Origin: Cytophagaceae bacterium
GTDB taxonomy: Bacteria; Bacteroidota; Bacteroidia; Cytophagales; Flexibacteraceae
Length of the DNA stretch: 42,998 bases
Direction: 5' to 3'
Assembly (NCBI GenBank): GCA_027490155.1
Contig: JAIXYP010000029.1
Coordinates: 1 to 42,998 of the forward strand
Below the pieces are notes generated by a model. That model was not told where the DNA came from. It ran no database searches and worked only from the letters and a program-made list of their open reading frames with translations. Positions 13,695 to 22,600 of this stretch are shown here, in pieces; position 1 is the first letter of the stretch, and every line of letters starts with the position of its first letter. A program made the translations under genes and the position numbers.

Positions 13695-14906
13695 TTAGAG
13701 TTCGGTGCCACAGAGCTGCGATTTTGCCAAGGGAGAGCGAGGAAAAAACAAAACGTCACATAAGGCAGACAGATCAGCCTTAGGGAAGCTTGACATCTTG
13801 CCGATTCCGACCCAAGTATCTAGTCGGTTCTGTGCAAAGTCGTTGTGCGCTGGGTTGAGGCTGTTGTGCCGCAAATGGCTATCAGCATGTACAAAACGGC
13901 CTTCGCCTATATGGAGCGCCACATGGCTGACCTTCTTGCCAGGGTCTGCAAAAAACAACAGATCATATTCGGCCAATTGGTCAATGCTAAGGTCCTGCTC
14001 AACGGCCGAGCTACGATATTGGCGATCCGCATCGCGGGGGGCAAAATAGCCATTGCATAGGGCATAGAGCTGGATAAATCCGCTGCAGTCCATGCCGCCC
14101 ATGGTGTTGCCACCCCAAAGGTAGGGTGTGCCAAGCCAATATTCATACACGGTCGGGTTGCTAGGCATTTCCGTGCGTTCCTCATTTAGCAATGGGATAT
14201 AGATCTTGTCTATGGCATCGTAATCTTCCGATTCTACCATTAATACCGAGTCGTCAGCTAGCATGCTATAGTGCAGGACCTGCTTGGCACTATCGATGGT
14301 CTCTAGGAGGGGCATCTCATCCCATGCGGCAACCAGCGCACCTGGACCAATCCAGATTTGGCTCGCTTGCCGTTTGCCTGTTGTATCTGAAATATGGGTA
14401 AAGCCACGATTGAATGGGTAGGTACCATCCAGATATTGGGTAAGTTCGTTCAACTCATCTTCTGAGCAGAACCAGATACCACCCCGATGCACCCAGCCGT
14501 AATACCCATCTAGATGGTTAACGACCCGGACCCAGTCACCAGATACCTCTAGTAACATTATGGGCCAACCCAAGGATAACTGGCTCAGTAGCTCGGACCG
14601 ATGGTTGGGCTCACGTCGAAGATTCACATAGCCCTGGATCACGAAACCGTAGGCCTTTTCACGATATTCTTCCTGCAAATTAGGTAGCTCGATCAAACTG
14701 TTGATAACGGTTTGATCAGGAAAACGGCGCTCTAATTGTGTATGCAGATCCGAAAAAGAGGCCTTACCTGTTAATACCAACTCGTCATCTACTTCTGAGA
14801 CTTTGATGCTTTCCCAGACATGAAATCGGGAATCATAAAGGTGCGATTCGTCAGCAAATTCTTTAATGAATTGCTCGATTTCGGCAAGGGTGGATTTCGA
14901 ATTCAT
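13695..14906 (-). CDS. SH3 / NlpC-P60 family cysteine peptidase
   Basis: 403 residues, no signal peptide. An N-terminal region (1-85) is followed by a bacterial SH3 domain (about 86-146, GYVNLRREPN ... GWVHRGG), a second SH3-like part (about 165-240) and the NlpC/P60 domain (about 252-371): YEYWLGTPYLWGG, catalytic Cys274 in MDCSGF, His328 in VSHVALHIG and His340 in FVHADSH. The lack of an export signal and the SH3-SH3-NlpC order resemble cytoplasmic gamma-D-glutamyl-L-diamino acid endopeptidases (YkfC type) that recycle murein peptides; that role is inferred. It is 60 nt downstream of the ABC gene and probably cotranscribed. Confidence 0.88.
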   Translation of the reverse strand: MNSKSTLAEIEQFIKEFADESHLYDSRFHVWESIKVSEVDDELVLTGKASFSDLHTQLERRFPDQTVINSLIELPNLQEEYREKAYGFVIQGYVNLRREPNHRSELLSQLSLGWPIMLLEVSGDWVRVVNHLDGYYGWVHRGGIWFCSEDELNELTQYLDGTYPFNRGFTHISDTTGKRQASQIWIGPGALVAAWDEMPLLETIDSAKQVLHYSMLADDSVLMVESEDYDAIDKIYIPLLNEERTEMPSNPTVYEYWLGTPYLWGGNTMGGMDCSGFIQLYALCNGYFAPRDADRQYRSSAVEQDLSIDQLAEYDLLFFADPGKKVSHVALHIGEGRFVHADSHLRHNSLNPAHNDFAQNRLDTWVGIGKMSSFPKADLSALCDVLFFPRSPLAKSQLCGTEL

Positions 14907-14966
14907 TCGATTTTAGTAGGGACGGTGCTGGGCTAATAATTGGATAGATTTGGCCTCAATTAATGC

Positions 14967-16751
14967 CTAGCTGACCAGAATATCTTTGTATTGCATGGCA
15001 TGAAGCTGTGCGTAGAATCCACCAAGGGCCAAAAGCTGCTCATGGGTGCCTCGCTCCTTGATCTCACCCTTGTCCATCACCATAATGACGTCAGCCTGTT
15101 GAATGGTGCTAAGCCTATGGGCAATCACGATAGAGGTACGGCCCTTCATCATGTGACCTAGAGCCTCCTGAATGAGCGACTCTGTTTCGGTATCGACAGA
15201 GCTGGTGGCTTCGTCCAGAACCAAGATGCTAGGGTTATAGACCATGGTTCGGATAAAACTCACCAATTGCCGCTGACCAACGGATAGGGTCGCCCCACGC
15301 TCCATCACGTCATAGTCCAGTCCACCGGGTAGTTTTTGCAGGAATGGCAAAGCCCCGACCGCTTCGGCAGCACGCATGATCTGGGCGTCGTCGATGTTGG
15401 GGTTGTACAGCGTGATGTTGTCACGCACACTACCGCTGAACAAGAAAACATCCTGCAATACGACACCAATATGGCCCCTCAGGTAGTCCAGCTCATATTG
15501 TTCTATCGGGTAGCCATCAACCAAGATCCGTCCTTTGTTGATGTCATAAAAGCGGTTCAGCAAGTTGATGATAGAGGATTTACCTGCCCCTGTGGCACCA
15601 ACTAATGCAATGGTTTCGCCTGGCTTAACAGACAAGCTGATGTCTTTAAGGATATAGTCCTCGTCCTTGTATGCGAACCAGACGTTTTCGAACGTCACGG
15701 CCCCACGCAGGATGACGGGCTCAAGGTCACCATCTCGCACGGTTGTGTCTTGATTGTCAAGCAGATTCAGGATACGGTCTGCACTCACGATGCCGAGCTG
15801 CAGGGTGTTAAATCGGTCAGCAATCGTCCGGATCGGCCTAAAGAACATACCGATATACATAATGAAGGCGATCAGGACACCGAGGGTGACTTGCTCGTGG
15901 ATAACCTCACGTGCGCCATACCAGACTAGTAAACCTGTACCAGCTGCTCCCACTACCTCCGCCACTGGGAAGTAGATGGCATAGATTAGGACCGAGCGGA
16001 TATTGGCCTTTTTGTGCTGCACATTGATGGCATCGAACTTCCGGAACTCCCGGTCCTCAGCGCTAAAGAGCTGGACGATGTTCATGCCCGTGATATGCTC
16101 CTGGACGAAGGTATTGAGGTTGGCCACCGCCGCCCGCACATCGTTAAAAGTCTTTTTGAGTTGCTCTTTGAAGATATAGGTACTGACCAACAATACAGGG
16201 AACACCGACAAACTAATCAACGTCAGGCGCCAGTCGGTGTAGAACATGAAGCCCAGAATAAAGCCCAACTGCAAAAGATCGCCTGCCATAGCTGCCAGCC
16301 CTTCGGTGAACACGTCGCTCAGGGTCTCAACATCAGAAATATTGCGGGTGATCAAGCGGCCAACTTGGTTGTTGTCAAAGAACCGCAAGCGAAGCTGAAG
16401 CACATGGGCATAAAGCCGTACCCTGATGTCGCGGATGATGGTCTGGCCCATCCAACCCGAGGTGTAGGAGTAAATGTACTGGCCGACCGACTGCACCACC
16501 AACAGCACAATCAGGTAGATGGTCATGCGGACAAGGCCTGGGAAGTCCCCATTGGCGATGTTCTTGTCCACCGTGTCCTGGATGAGCAAAACCCGTAGTG
16601 GTGCCAAGACCCCTAGCACGATCGTAAGCAGGATCAGGCCATAAAACTTACCCTGATAGGGCTTTACAAATCCGTAGAGGCGCCTGAGGGTGACGGTATC
16701 AAAGATCCGCCCCGCTACTTTTTTGTCCTTGCTTTTGTCGTCAGTGTTCAT
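14967..16751 (-). CDS. ABC exporter, fused membrane and ATPase domains (MsbA-like)
   Basis: 594 residues, a half-transporter that should work as a homodimer in the inner membrane. The type 1 exporter membrane domain with six helices spans about 30-320. The ATPase domain (about 350-585) has Walker A GATGAGKSS, Q-loop VVLQDVFLFSGSV, signature LSVGQRQL, Walker B ILVLDEATSS and H-loop IVIAHRLST. The family includes lipid A and multidrug exporters; the substrate cannot be read from the sequence. The N-terminus (MNTDDKSKDKKVAGRIFD) is charged and cytoplasmic. A TACCTTTG -7 box lies 10 nt upstream. It is probably the first gene of a three-gene operon with the NlpC/P60 peptidase and DUF4286. Confidence 0.93.
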   Translation of the reverse strand: MNTDDKSKDKKVAGRIFDTVTLRRLYGFVKPYQGKFYGLILLTIVLGVLAPLRVLLIQDTVDKNIANGDFPGLVRMTIYLIVLLVVQSVGQYIYSYTSGWMGQTIIRDIRVRLYAHVLQLRLRFFDNNQVGRLITRNISDVETLSDVFTEGLAAMAGDLLQLGFILGFMFYTDWRLTLISLSVFPVLLVSTYIFKEQLKKTFNDVRAAVANLNTFVQEHITGMNIVQLFSAEDREFRKFDAINVQHKKANIRSVLIYAIYFPVAEVVGAAGTGLLVWYGAREVIHEQVTLGVLIAFIMYIGMFFRPIRTIADRFNTLQLGIVSADRILNLLDNQDTTVRDGDLEPVILRGAVTFENVWFAYKDEDYILKDISLSVKPGETIALVGATGAGKSSIINLLNRFYDINKGRILVDGYPIEQYELDYLRGHIGVVLQDVFLFSGSVRDNITLYNPNIDDAQIMRAAEAVGALPFLQKLPGGLDYDVMERGATLSVGQRQLVSFIRTMVYNPSILVLDEATSSVDTETESLIQEALGHMMKGRTSIVIAHRLSTIQQADVIMVMDKGEIKERGTHEQLLALGGFYAQLHAMQYKDILVS

Positions 16752-16761
16752 AGTGTGGCCA

Positions 16762-16769
16762 CAAAGGTA
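16762..16769 (-). promoter_or_regulatory. -7 box TACCTTTG of the ABC exporter operon
   Basis: A perfect TAnnTTTG on the minus strand ending 10 nt before ATG 16751. The nearest upstream TTG is only 14 nt away from it, so the -33 element is weak. Confidence 0.55.
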
Positions 16770-16862
16770 ATGGTTTTGGTGGCCAATGCCTTACGGTCTA
16801 TCGGTAGGTAGTTAGGCGCATTTCTAGGGTCAGCCACTGTCAACCTTCAACACCCACCAGAC

Positions 16863-17030
16863 ATGAAAAAAGCTAGCGGAAACCGCTAGCTCTTTTGCCC
16901 AATGGTTAACAGGTCTATGATTTAAACTTTCTGAGTTCAAGTATAGATACTGGTGGGAGGGGGATTGGTAACCGAGTGGGGGTGGATATTTTGATTGGTG
17001 ACATGTCCTGCAGCAATAAAACCCACCAAA
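16863..17030 (-). ncRNA. Putative small RNA, family copy C, ending in an intrinsic terminator
   Basis: In minus-strand order: AGGACATGTCA (compare GAGCATGCCA in A and B), GGTTACC (16973-16967), GTATCTATA, then ACCTGT (16914-16909), 58 nt from GGTTACC against 57 and 53 in A and B. It ends in a perfect nine-bp stem (16871-16879 with 16883-16891, loop AAA in plus) followed by T6. A TTG-N17-TACGATTTG near 17030 could be its promoter with a one-base-long -7 spacer. It sits wholly between the divergent ABC and desaturase genes and upstream of the ABC promoter. 5' end is estimated. Confidence 0.35.
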
Positions 17031-17087
17031 CAAATCGTAAACACACCCTGTTGTAACAATCGATCATCACAACAAACAGCACCCCCC

Positions 17088-17095
17088 TATCTTTG
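17088..17095 (+). promoter_or_regulatory. -7 box TATCTTTG of the carotenoid desaturase gene
   Basis: A perfect TAnnTTTG with its end 23 nt before ATG 17119. No TTG at the canonical -33 distance. Confidence 0.5.
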
Positions 17096-17118
17096 CCCAC
17101 CGAAAATCAACAGAACAA

Positions 17119-18621
17119 ATGGCTGAGGCGATCATCATAGGGGCAGGCATCGGCGGACTGGCCACAGCTGTGCGGTTGGCTTGTCAAGGCCATCAGGTGA
17201 CGGTGCTGGAGGCTGCTGCTGGGCCAGGCGGCAAACTCAGCCAGTTTGTGCTGGAGGCTGAAGGTCAGGGCACCTACCGTTTCGATGCAGGCCCTTCGCT
17301 TTTCACGATGCCACAACGGGTAGAGGAGTTGTTTCAGCTAGCGGGGGTCGAGATGGCGCCCTATTTCCAGCATCAACGGCTAGCCGATGTTTGCCACTAT
17401 TTCTACCCCAATGGGAAACAGCTAACGGCGTGGGCTGACCCCACCAAGTTAGCAGCCGAGCTGGAGGACAAACTAGGGGAGCCTGCTGCCAACACCATCG
17501 CCTACCTCAAAGCCGCTGCCCATAAGTATGACGTCGTTGGTGATTTGTTCCTGCACCGAAGCCTCCACAAGCTCAGCACCTGGACAAGCCCTGCCGCCCT
17601 CAAAGCCTACCCGCAGATGCCATGGTTGGGCCTCATGAGCACAATGGATGAGGTCAACCAAAAAGCATTTAGGACAGCAGAGGCAAGGCAGCTATTCAAC
17701 CGCTATGCCACCTACAATGGCTCAGATCCCTACCAGACCCCTGGGCTACTGACCCTGATCCCGCACCTAGAGGCCAACCTAGGCGCCTACTTCCCGACCA
17801 AGGGGATGTATAGCATCACGGAGGCTGTCTATCAGCTGGCAATTAAGCTTGGGGTCAAGTTTCAGTTCAATACACCAGTGCAAGAGATCCTACACTCGGA
17901 CAAACTTGTCACAGGTGTCAAGATTGCGGGTGGCGAGACCCTAGCAGCGGACATCGTTGTTAGCAACCTAGATGTCCACCCAACATACCATCGATTGCTA
18001 CCGCACTTGCCTAAGCCTGAGCGGGTCTTGCGCCAACAACGCAGCTCCAGCGCCCTGATTTTCTATTGGGGGATAGCCCAATCCTTCCCGGAGCTAGGCC
18101 TGCATAACATCTTGTTTAGTGCCGACTACCGTACCGAGTTTAAGCACCTGTTCGAATGGGGAACGATCTCTGACGACCCTACCCTCTACATCAACATCAG
18201 CTCCAAACTCAAGCCCGACGATGCCCCTGCTGGTCAGGAAAACTGGTTTATGATGATCAACGTGCCCAATAACACCACAGCCGAAGGCGGCACCCAAGAC
18301 TGGGACCAAATGATTAAGACCGCAAGACAGCACATCATCCAGAAGGTCAACAAGATGTTAGGTGTTGATATTGCACCCCTGATCACAACCGAACACATCC
18401 TCGAACCTAGGAGCATCGAGCAGCTCACAGGCAGCTATCAGGGCTCATTGTATGGCAATAGCAGCAACAACCGCTGGGCGGCATTCTTGCGTCATAACAA
18501 TCGGCATCCTAAGGTGAAGGGCCTATACTTCGTCGGCGGAAGTGTGCACCCAGGGGGTGGGATTCCGTTGGCGCTGTCGTCGGCCCAGATTGTGGCAGAC
18601 CTCGTCTCCGAACAATCCTGA
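17119..18621 (+). CDS. crtD: FAD-dependent carotenoid desaturase, CrtD-like
   Basis: 500 residues. The N-terminal FAD-binding motif IIIGAGIGGLATAVRLA with the Glu of VTVLEA at the end of the second strand marks the phytoene desaturase superfamily, and the C-terminus has the matching GLYFVGGSVHPGGGIPLALS. The early signature FDAGPSLFTMP and DRYATYNGSDPY-like NRYATYNGSDPY are typical of the 1-hydroxycarotenoid 3,4-desaturase (CrtD) group in Bacteroidota, whereas CrtI has GPSWYWMP. It would add a double bond to hydroxylated carotenoids at the membrane. No other carotenoid gene is in the window, so the choice of CrtD over CrtI rests on motif memory. The next gene follows after 95 nt on the same strand. 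Confidence 0.82.
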   Translation: MAEAIIIGAGIGGLATAVRLACQGHQVTVLEAAAGPGGKLSQFVLEAEGQGTYRFDAGPSLFTMPQRVEELFQLAGVEMAPYFQHQRLADVCHYFYPNGKQLTAWADPTKLAAELEDKLGEPAANTIAYLKAAAHKYDVVGDLFLHRSLHKLSTWTSPAALKAYPQMPWLGLMSTMDEVNQKAFRTAEARQLFNRYATYNGSDPYQTPGLLTLIPHLEANLGAYFPTKGMYSITEAVYQLAIKLGVKFQFNTPVQEILHSDKLVTGVKIAGGETLAADIVVSNLDVHPTYHRLLPHLPKPERVLRQQRSSSALIFYWGIAQSFPELGLHNILFSADYRTEFKHLFEWGTISDDPTLYINISSKLKPDDAPAGQENWFMMINVPNNTTAEGGTQDWDQMIKTARQHIIQKVNKMLGVDIAPLITTEHILEPRSIEQLTGSYQGSLYGNSSNNRWAAFLRHNNRHPKVKGLYFVGGSVHPGGGIPLALSSAQIVADLVSEQS

Positions 18622-18716
18622 GCAATTCAACAGCAGTGAAGGACTGATTTCAGGATCTCTGCTTAGTTTTGAGCCAGAGAGGATGGATAGATCCAGCACG
18701 GACTCCCTACATTACT

Positions 18717-19388
18717 ATGCACGAGGACGGACTTTTGGTAGAAGATGCCCAATTTCTGCGCCAGTTTCTGGTGTCGGACCTCTATGCCCCTATTGGTCAT
18801 AAACCGGGCCATGCACGCCAAGCACCAAGTCCTGCACCAGACGCTGAGGTTGCACCTCAAACAACCCAGTATAGTCAAGTCCTAACACCAGTACCGCCTG
18901 CACAACCAGTGCAGCCAGCTGCTCAACCAACTGCACCAGCGCCAAGCCCAGTCAAGCAACCAAGCCCTGCCCCCGTTGTGGTGCCAGTGGCCGCCATGCC
19001 CCAGACCCAAATCCCCTTCTTTGGCGACAATGCGGCACGTATGCTGGTTTTGGTCATTGAGCCCAATCATGATTTCCTTGCCCCAGAGGATCTAGAGTTA
19101 CTACTCAAGATCTTGTCCTCCATCAAGCGCAGCGCCACTGACATCGCCCTCGTGAACCTGGGCAGGGTCGGTATGTTGCCATGGGCAGCACTTAACAAGC
19201 AGTTTGGCCCCGTCCAAGTCCTCACCTTCGGGATGCCCAAAACAGGTTACCCTGCCTTGGCCTTATCGCAACGCTATGCCGTGACCTCCATGGGGGCCTT
19301 CAAAACCCTCCATGCCGACCCCATCAGTACCATGCAAGGCAACGACACCCTCAAACGTGCACTGTGGAACGGGTTGAAGGGGTTGTAG
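18717..19388 (+). CDS. Uncharacterised protein with proline-rich linker
   Basis: 224 residues from ATG 18717 (MHEDGLLVEDAQFLRQFL). A TTG 48 nt earlier would keep the frame open but adds unconvincing sequence. A short N-terminal segment (1-30) is followed by a linker of about 70 residues dominated by Pro, Ala and Gln, then a compact C-terminal domain (about 105-224) with ARMLVLVIEPNHDFLAPEDL, LLLKILSSIKRSATDIALVN and VQVLTFGMPKTGYPALA. The last domain resembles a short alpha-beta protein common in Bacteroidota with the pattern LxxILxAIxxxxxDIALVN; I know no firm function. No signal peptide. It may be cotranscribed with the desaturase. A dispersed repeat starts eight nt after its stop. Confidence 0.75.
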   Translation: MHEDGLLVEDAQFLRQFLVSDLYAPIGHKPGHARQAPSPAPDAEVAPQTTQYSQVLTPVPPAQPVQPAAQPTAPAPSPVKQPSPAPVVVPVAAMPQTQIPFFGDNAARMLVLVIEPNHDFLAPEDLELLLKILSSIKRSATDIALVNLGRVGMLPWAALNKQFGPVQVLTFGMPKTGYPALALSQRYAVTSMGAFKTLHADPISTMQGNDTLKRALWNGLKGL

Positions 19389-19396
19389 GGGGGGCT

Positions 19397-19543
19397 GTCT
19401 GAAATCGGATTTTAGAAATAAGATTCAAGGGATGGAGGGGATGGACTTTTAGACTCCAACCATTATTGCCCTTTGTTCCTGTGTACATTTTAGTACAGAC
19501 GAACCTCAAAATTCCTTTCAATCGATTGAGTCCCACTCCAAAC
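19397..19543. repeat. Dispersed 147-bp palindromic-ended element, copy 3 (reverse orientation)
   Basis: It begins GTCTGAAATCGGATTTTAGA, matching the reverse complement of the right ends of the copies at 2494 and 37932. Its right end (CTTTCAATCGATTGAG...CCAAAC) matches the reverse complement of their left ends with more changes. The length equals copy 1 exactly. It starts eight nt after the stop of the gene ending at 19388. Confidence 0.6.
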
Positions 19544-19558
19544 CACCACCAATCACAA

Positions 19559-19584
19559 AAGCCGACACCCTAGGGCGTCGGCTT
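19559..19584 (-). terminator. Terminator of the T9SS adhesin-like gene
   Basis: AAGCCGAC (19559-19566) pairs with GTCGGCTT (19577-19584), with further pairing of ACCC and GGG inside. On the minus strand it is followed by a short T tract (TTTTG). It lies 30 nt after the stop at 19614 and may also stop transcripts arriving on the plus strand. Confidence 0.7.
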
Positions 19585-19613
19585 CTGATTGACAATAGAT
19601 TTTGGGTGTTTAA

Positions 19614-22600
19614 TTAGTAGATAACCAGCTTGTTGGTTTTGCTACCACCATCGGTTGTGATGCGGTATTGATAGACACCTGCTGGGAATTTAGATAAATC
19701 AATCGTTTCGCCAGCGGTGACAGAGGTGCTAATCAAAGTACGACCATCTGTGCCGAGAACCTCAACCTTTGCTTCGATGTCTTGGCCACTGAGGCGGACA
19801 AACTTAGTAGCAGGGTTCGGGTAAAGGGTCAGGTCATTGGTTTTGGCCGCGCGGTTGACATAAATGATGTCGGACAAGGCTGTTTTGCCATCAAAGTCAC
19901 GTTGGGTCAGGCGGTAGTAAGCAGTCCTTCCGAATTGATCAAGGTATGCATACTGCTGGGCGTTAGCAGTGGTGCCAGCTCCTTTAACGAAGGCAACAGG
20001 CTCAAACGTACGGCCATCTTGGCTGCGCTCGACGGTGAAGCCAGCGTTGTTGGTCTCCTGCGCGGTGGTCCAGCTTAGCTGATTGCCACCGTCTTGGGCT
20101 TTGCCACGGAATGAGGTAAACGAAACTGGCAATACATTGTCCTCGTCACTTGAGGTCCAGTCGCTAAAGCCATCTGTGACAACTGTGATGCTATGGAAAC
20201 CGTTGGTGGTTGAAGCGATGTTCTGGAGATTGCCGACTTTGACCCATGCAGCACCACCTTCGGGTTTGCGCCAAACCTGGATGGCTGACATACGGCTGCC
20301 ATTGTTGAGGGCAGCCAACCAGCGTAGGGTCACTTGGCGACCAGAAACCGGCTGACGATGGGCACGGATAGACCACGTGGCCCCAATGCCCGAAGAGGTT
20401 CCGTTGGTTGCTGCTTCATCCCGACGCTCGACCAAAACTGTATCAAGGTCATCAGCACCAGCGGCTAGGTCAACACCTAGGAAGTGTAAGGCCCCAGTGC
20501 CAACGCTGCGGCCACGGCCCCGAACACGACCAATGATGCGGTTGCTACCTGTTTCAACTGGGTTGGAAGCAGTAGGCAAGAAGGTCAGTGGAGCGGCTGT
20601 GGCATCCAGATTACCATTGGCAAGGACTAGACCATCGGCGACTGTAACTTCCTGTGTGAGGCTTACCCCACTGGCGTTGTTGACAGTCAATGAGCCGACC
20701 GCCGCTTTGCCAAGAGATTGTGCAGATGATCCGTTTAGCTCTAATTCGCTGCCAGAGGCGCCAACTAGTTGGCCAGCACCTGATAGATTACCGAACAAGG
20801 TCAGTTTGCCTCCGCTATTGATGTTGACCGTTTTGCCGGTACCAATCGTGAGGCTGCGGCAAACAGATGTGGGGGTGATAACGGTTGGTACGGTTGTACT
20901 GGTTGGGCGGATGACAAGGTCAGTCGTTGCCGTTGGGACACCACCACACCAGTTGTTGGCATTGGACCATTCGGAACTAGAGGCAAGCCATGTACCGCTC
21001 ACCAAACCAGTTACAGTGATCGCAGCACTATTGGCAACGCAGCTGTTTGGGTTGGTAGAAGCTACTGAGAGGTTATTGCTTCCGACCAATACGGTCCGAG
21101 TAGTGCCAGTGCTGGCATCGCTCCAGGCATAAGCACAGGTAGGGCAGGCAACAGTGTTGGTGATGCTCACTACAGAGCCAGCGCAAAGCTCTGCATTGTT
21201 GGCCGCAGAAAGCAAAGGGGTAGATGGCAAAGCATAAACTGCAACTTCAATACCCTCGCTAACGGCACTCGAAAGGCCAGAAGCTGTGTGTGTTGATGTA
21301 ACCGTGATGTTGTTTATACCAGCAGAGCTGGTCGGATAAGCAATACTAGCCCCTGTGCTACCTTCGCTCCAGGCATAGGTATAACCAGCTAGGCTCGGGA
21401 CAGAAAGGTTGAGCGACCCATTCTGGCAAACCGTGGCCGTAGCACCTTGGGTGATGGCTGGTTTGGCAGGATAGACCGTACCAGAGATCGGTATCGTTTT
21501 GGTAACAGCTTGGCATGCTGTCAGGCTGATGTTACCAGCGTAAACCCCTGGTTCGTTGCTACTAAGCAGGCGGGCAAAGATTTGCCTATTGGCTACTGAT
21601 CCTGATCCTGTAACGTTGACCGAGTTGGCAAAACCACTTGCTTCTGTTAACGAAACTTCATACCCTGCTGGGGCAGTGACCGTGATGTTCGGGGTGCTGG
21701 TTGCGATGTTGCTACCAGCCACAAAAGCCGAGGTTGTCGACGAGGCAGTACCTGTAATAGTCGTAAGTGCAGCGGTAGTACCACTTGGAAGGATTGTGGC
21801 ACCAACTGTGGAACCATTAAGCGTGATGCTCAGTGGTCCACCCGTACCGGTTCCAGACACTGCACTGGCAGGGGTACTACATTGCTGCGTGCCACCTACA
21901 ATCCTGAACTCGATTGACGCCAACCCATTGTAACCAGTACTTGGTAGGGTAACATTGTTGGCAGTTGTGCTAGAGCAGCTTGTGTTGAGGGTTGCAATGG
22001 CAGTCGTATAATTGTCAACGCTTGAGAATAACCGATAGTTGTTCGGGCCTGTGCCAGATGATCCCATCGGAATTGAAATGGAGCCACCGTTTAGATTAAG
22101 GCGATAACAATCAGCGGCTGTAACCAAGATCCTGACATAGTTGGCTGCATTGTTCCAGCCATTACAATTGTACCTGGCCGACCCACCACCTACACCAAGG
22201 CCCACACGAGTTACAGCCGAGGAAGCTGCATTGATTGTAGTACCAGGAGTGGTCATTGTCATAGCACCTGATGGGTTAGAGGTCGAAGGCCAAACTGCAA
22301 TGTTGCCTGAAGTCAAATTGGCGGCCACCACCGTCAAGGTCTGGGTAGCAGTGGCGTTGTTATAGTTGGCCGCAACCGATGTAGCAGTGATAATGGTGCT
22401 ACCTCCCGTTGTCGTAAGGGTTACGGTCGTGCCGCTGATCGTTGCAACTGATGGTGTACCGCTGGTGAACGAAATTGTAGCTCCTAGCGCTGTCGATGAT
22501 GCTGAAATGGTCAATGGGCCATCTGCAGTAGTGACGGTGGAAGGCGACAAGGTGAAGGTCAGTACCTGCGTTGCTGCCGTGATAGCAGCTGTTGTGGTGA

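Noticed and set aside
16830-17100. Small minus-strand frames of 61-67 codons between the ABC and desaturase genes
   Set aside because: They cross the strong hairpin at 16871-16891, and the frame is not kept in the related elements at 2663 and 3156.
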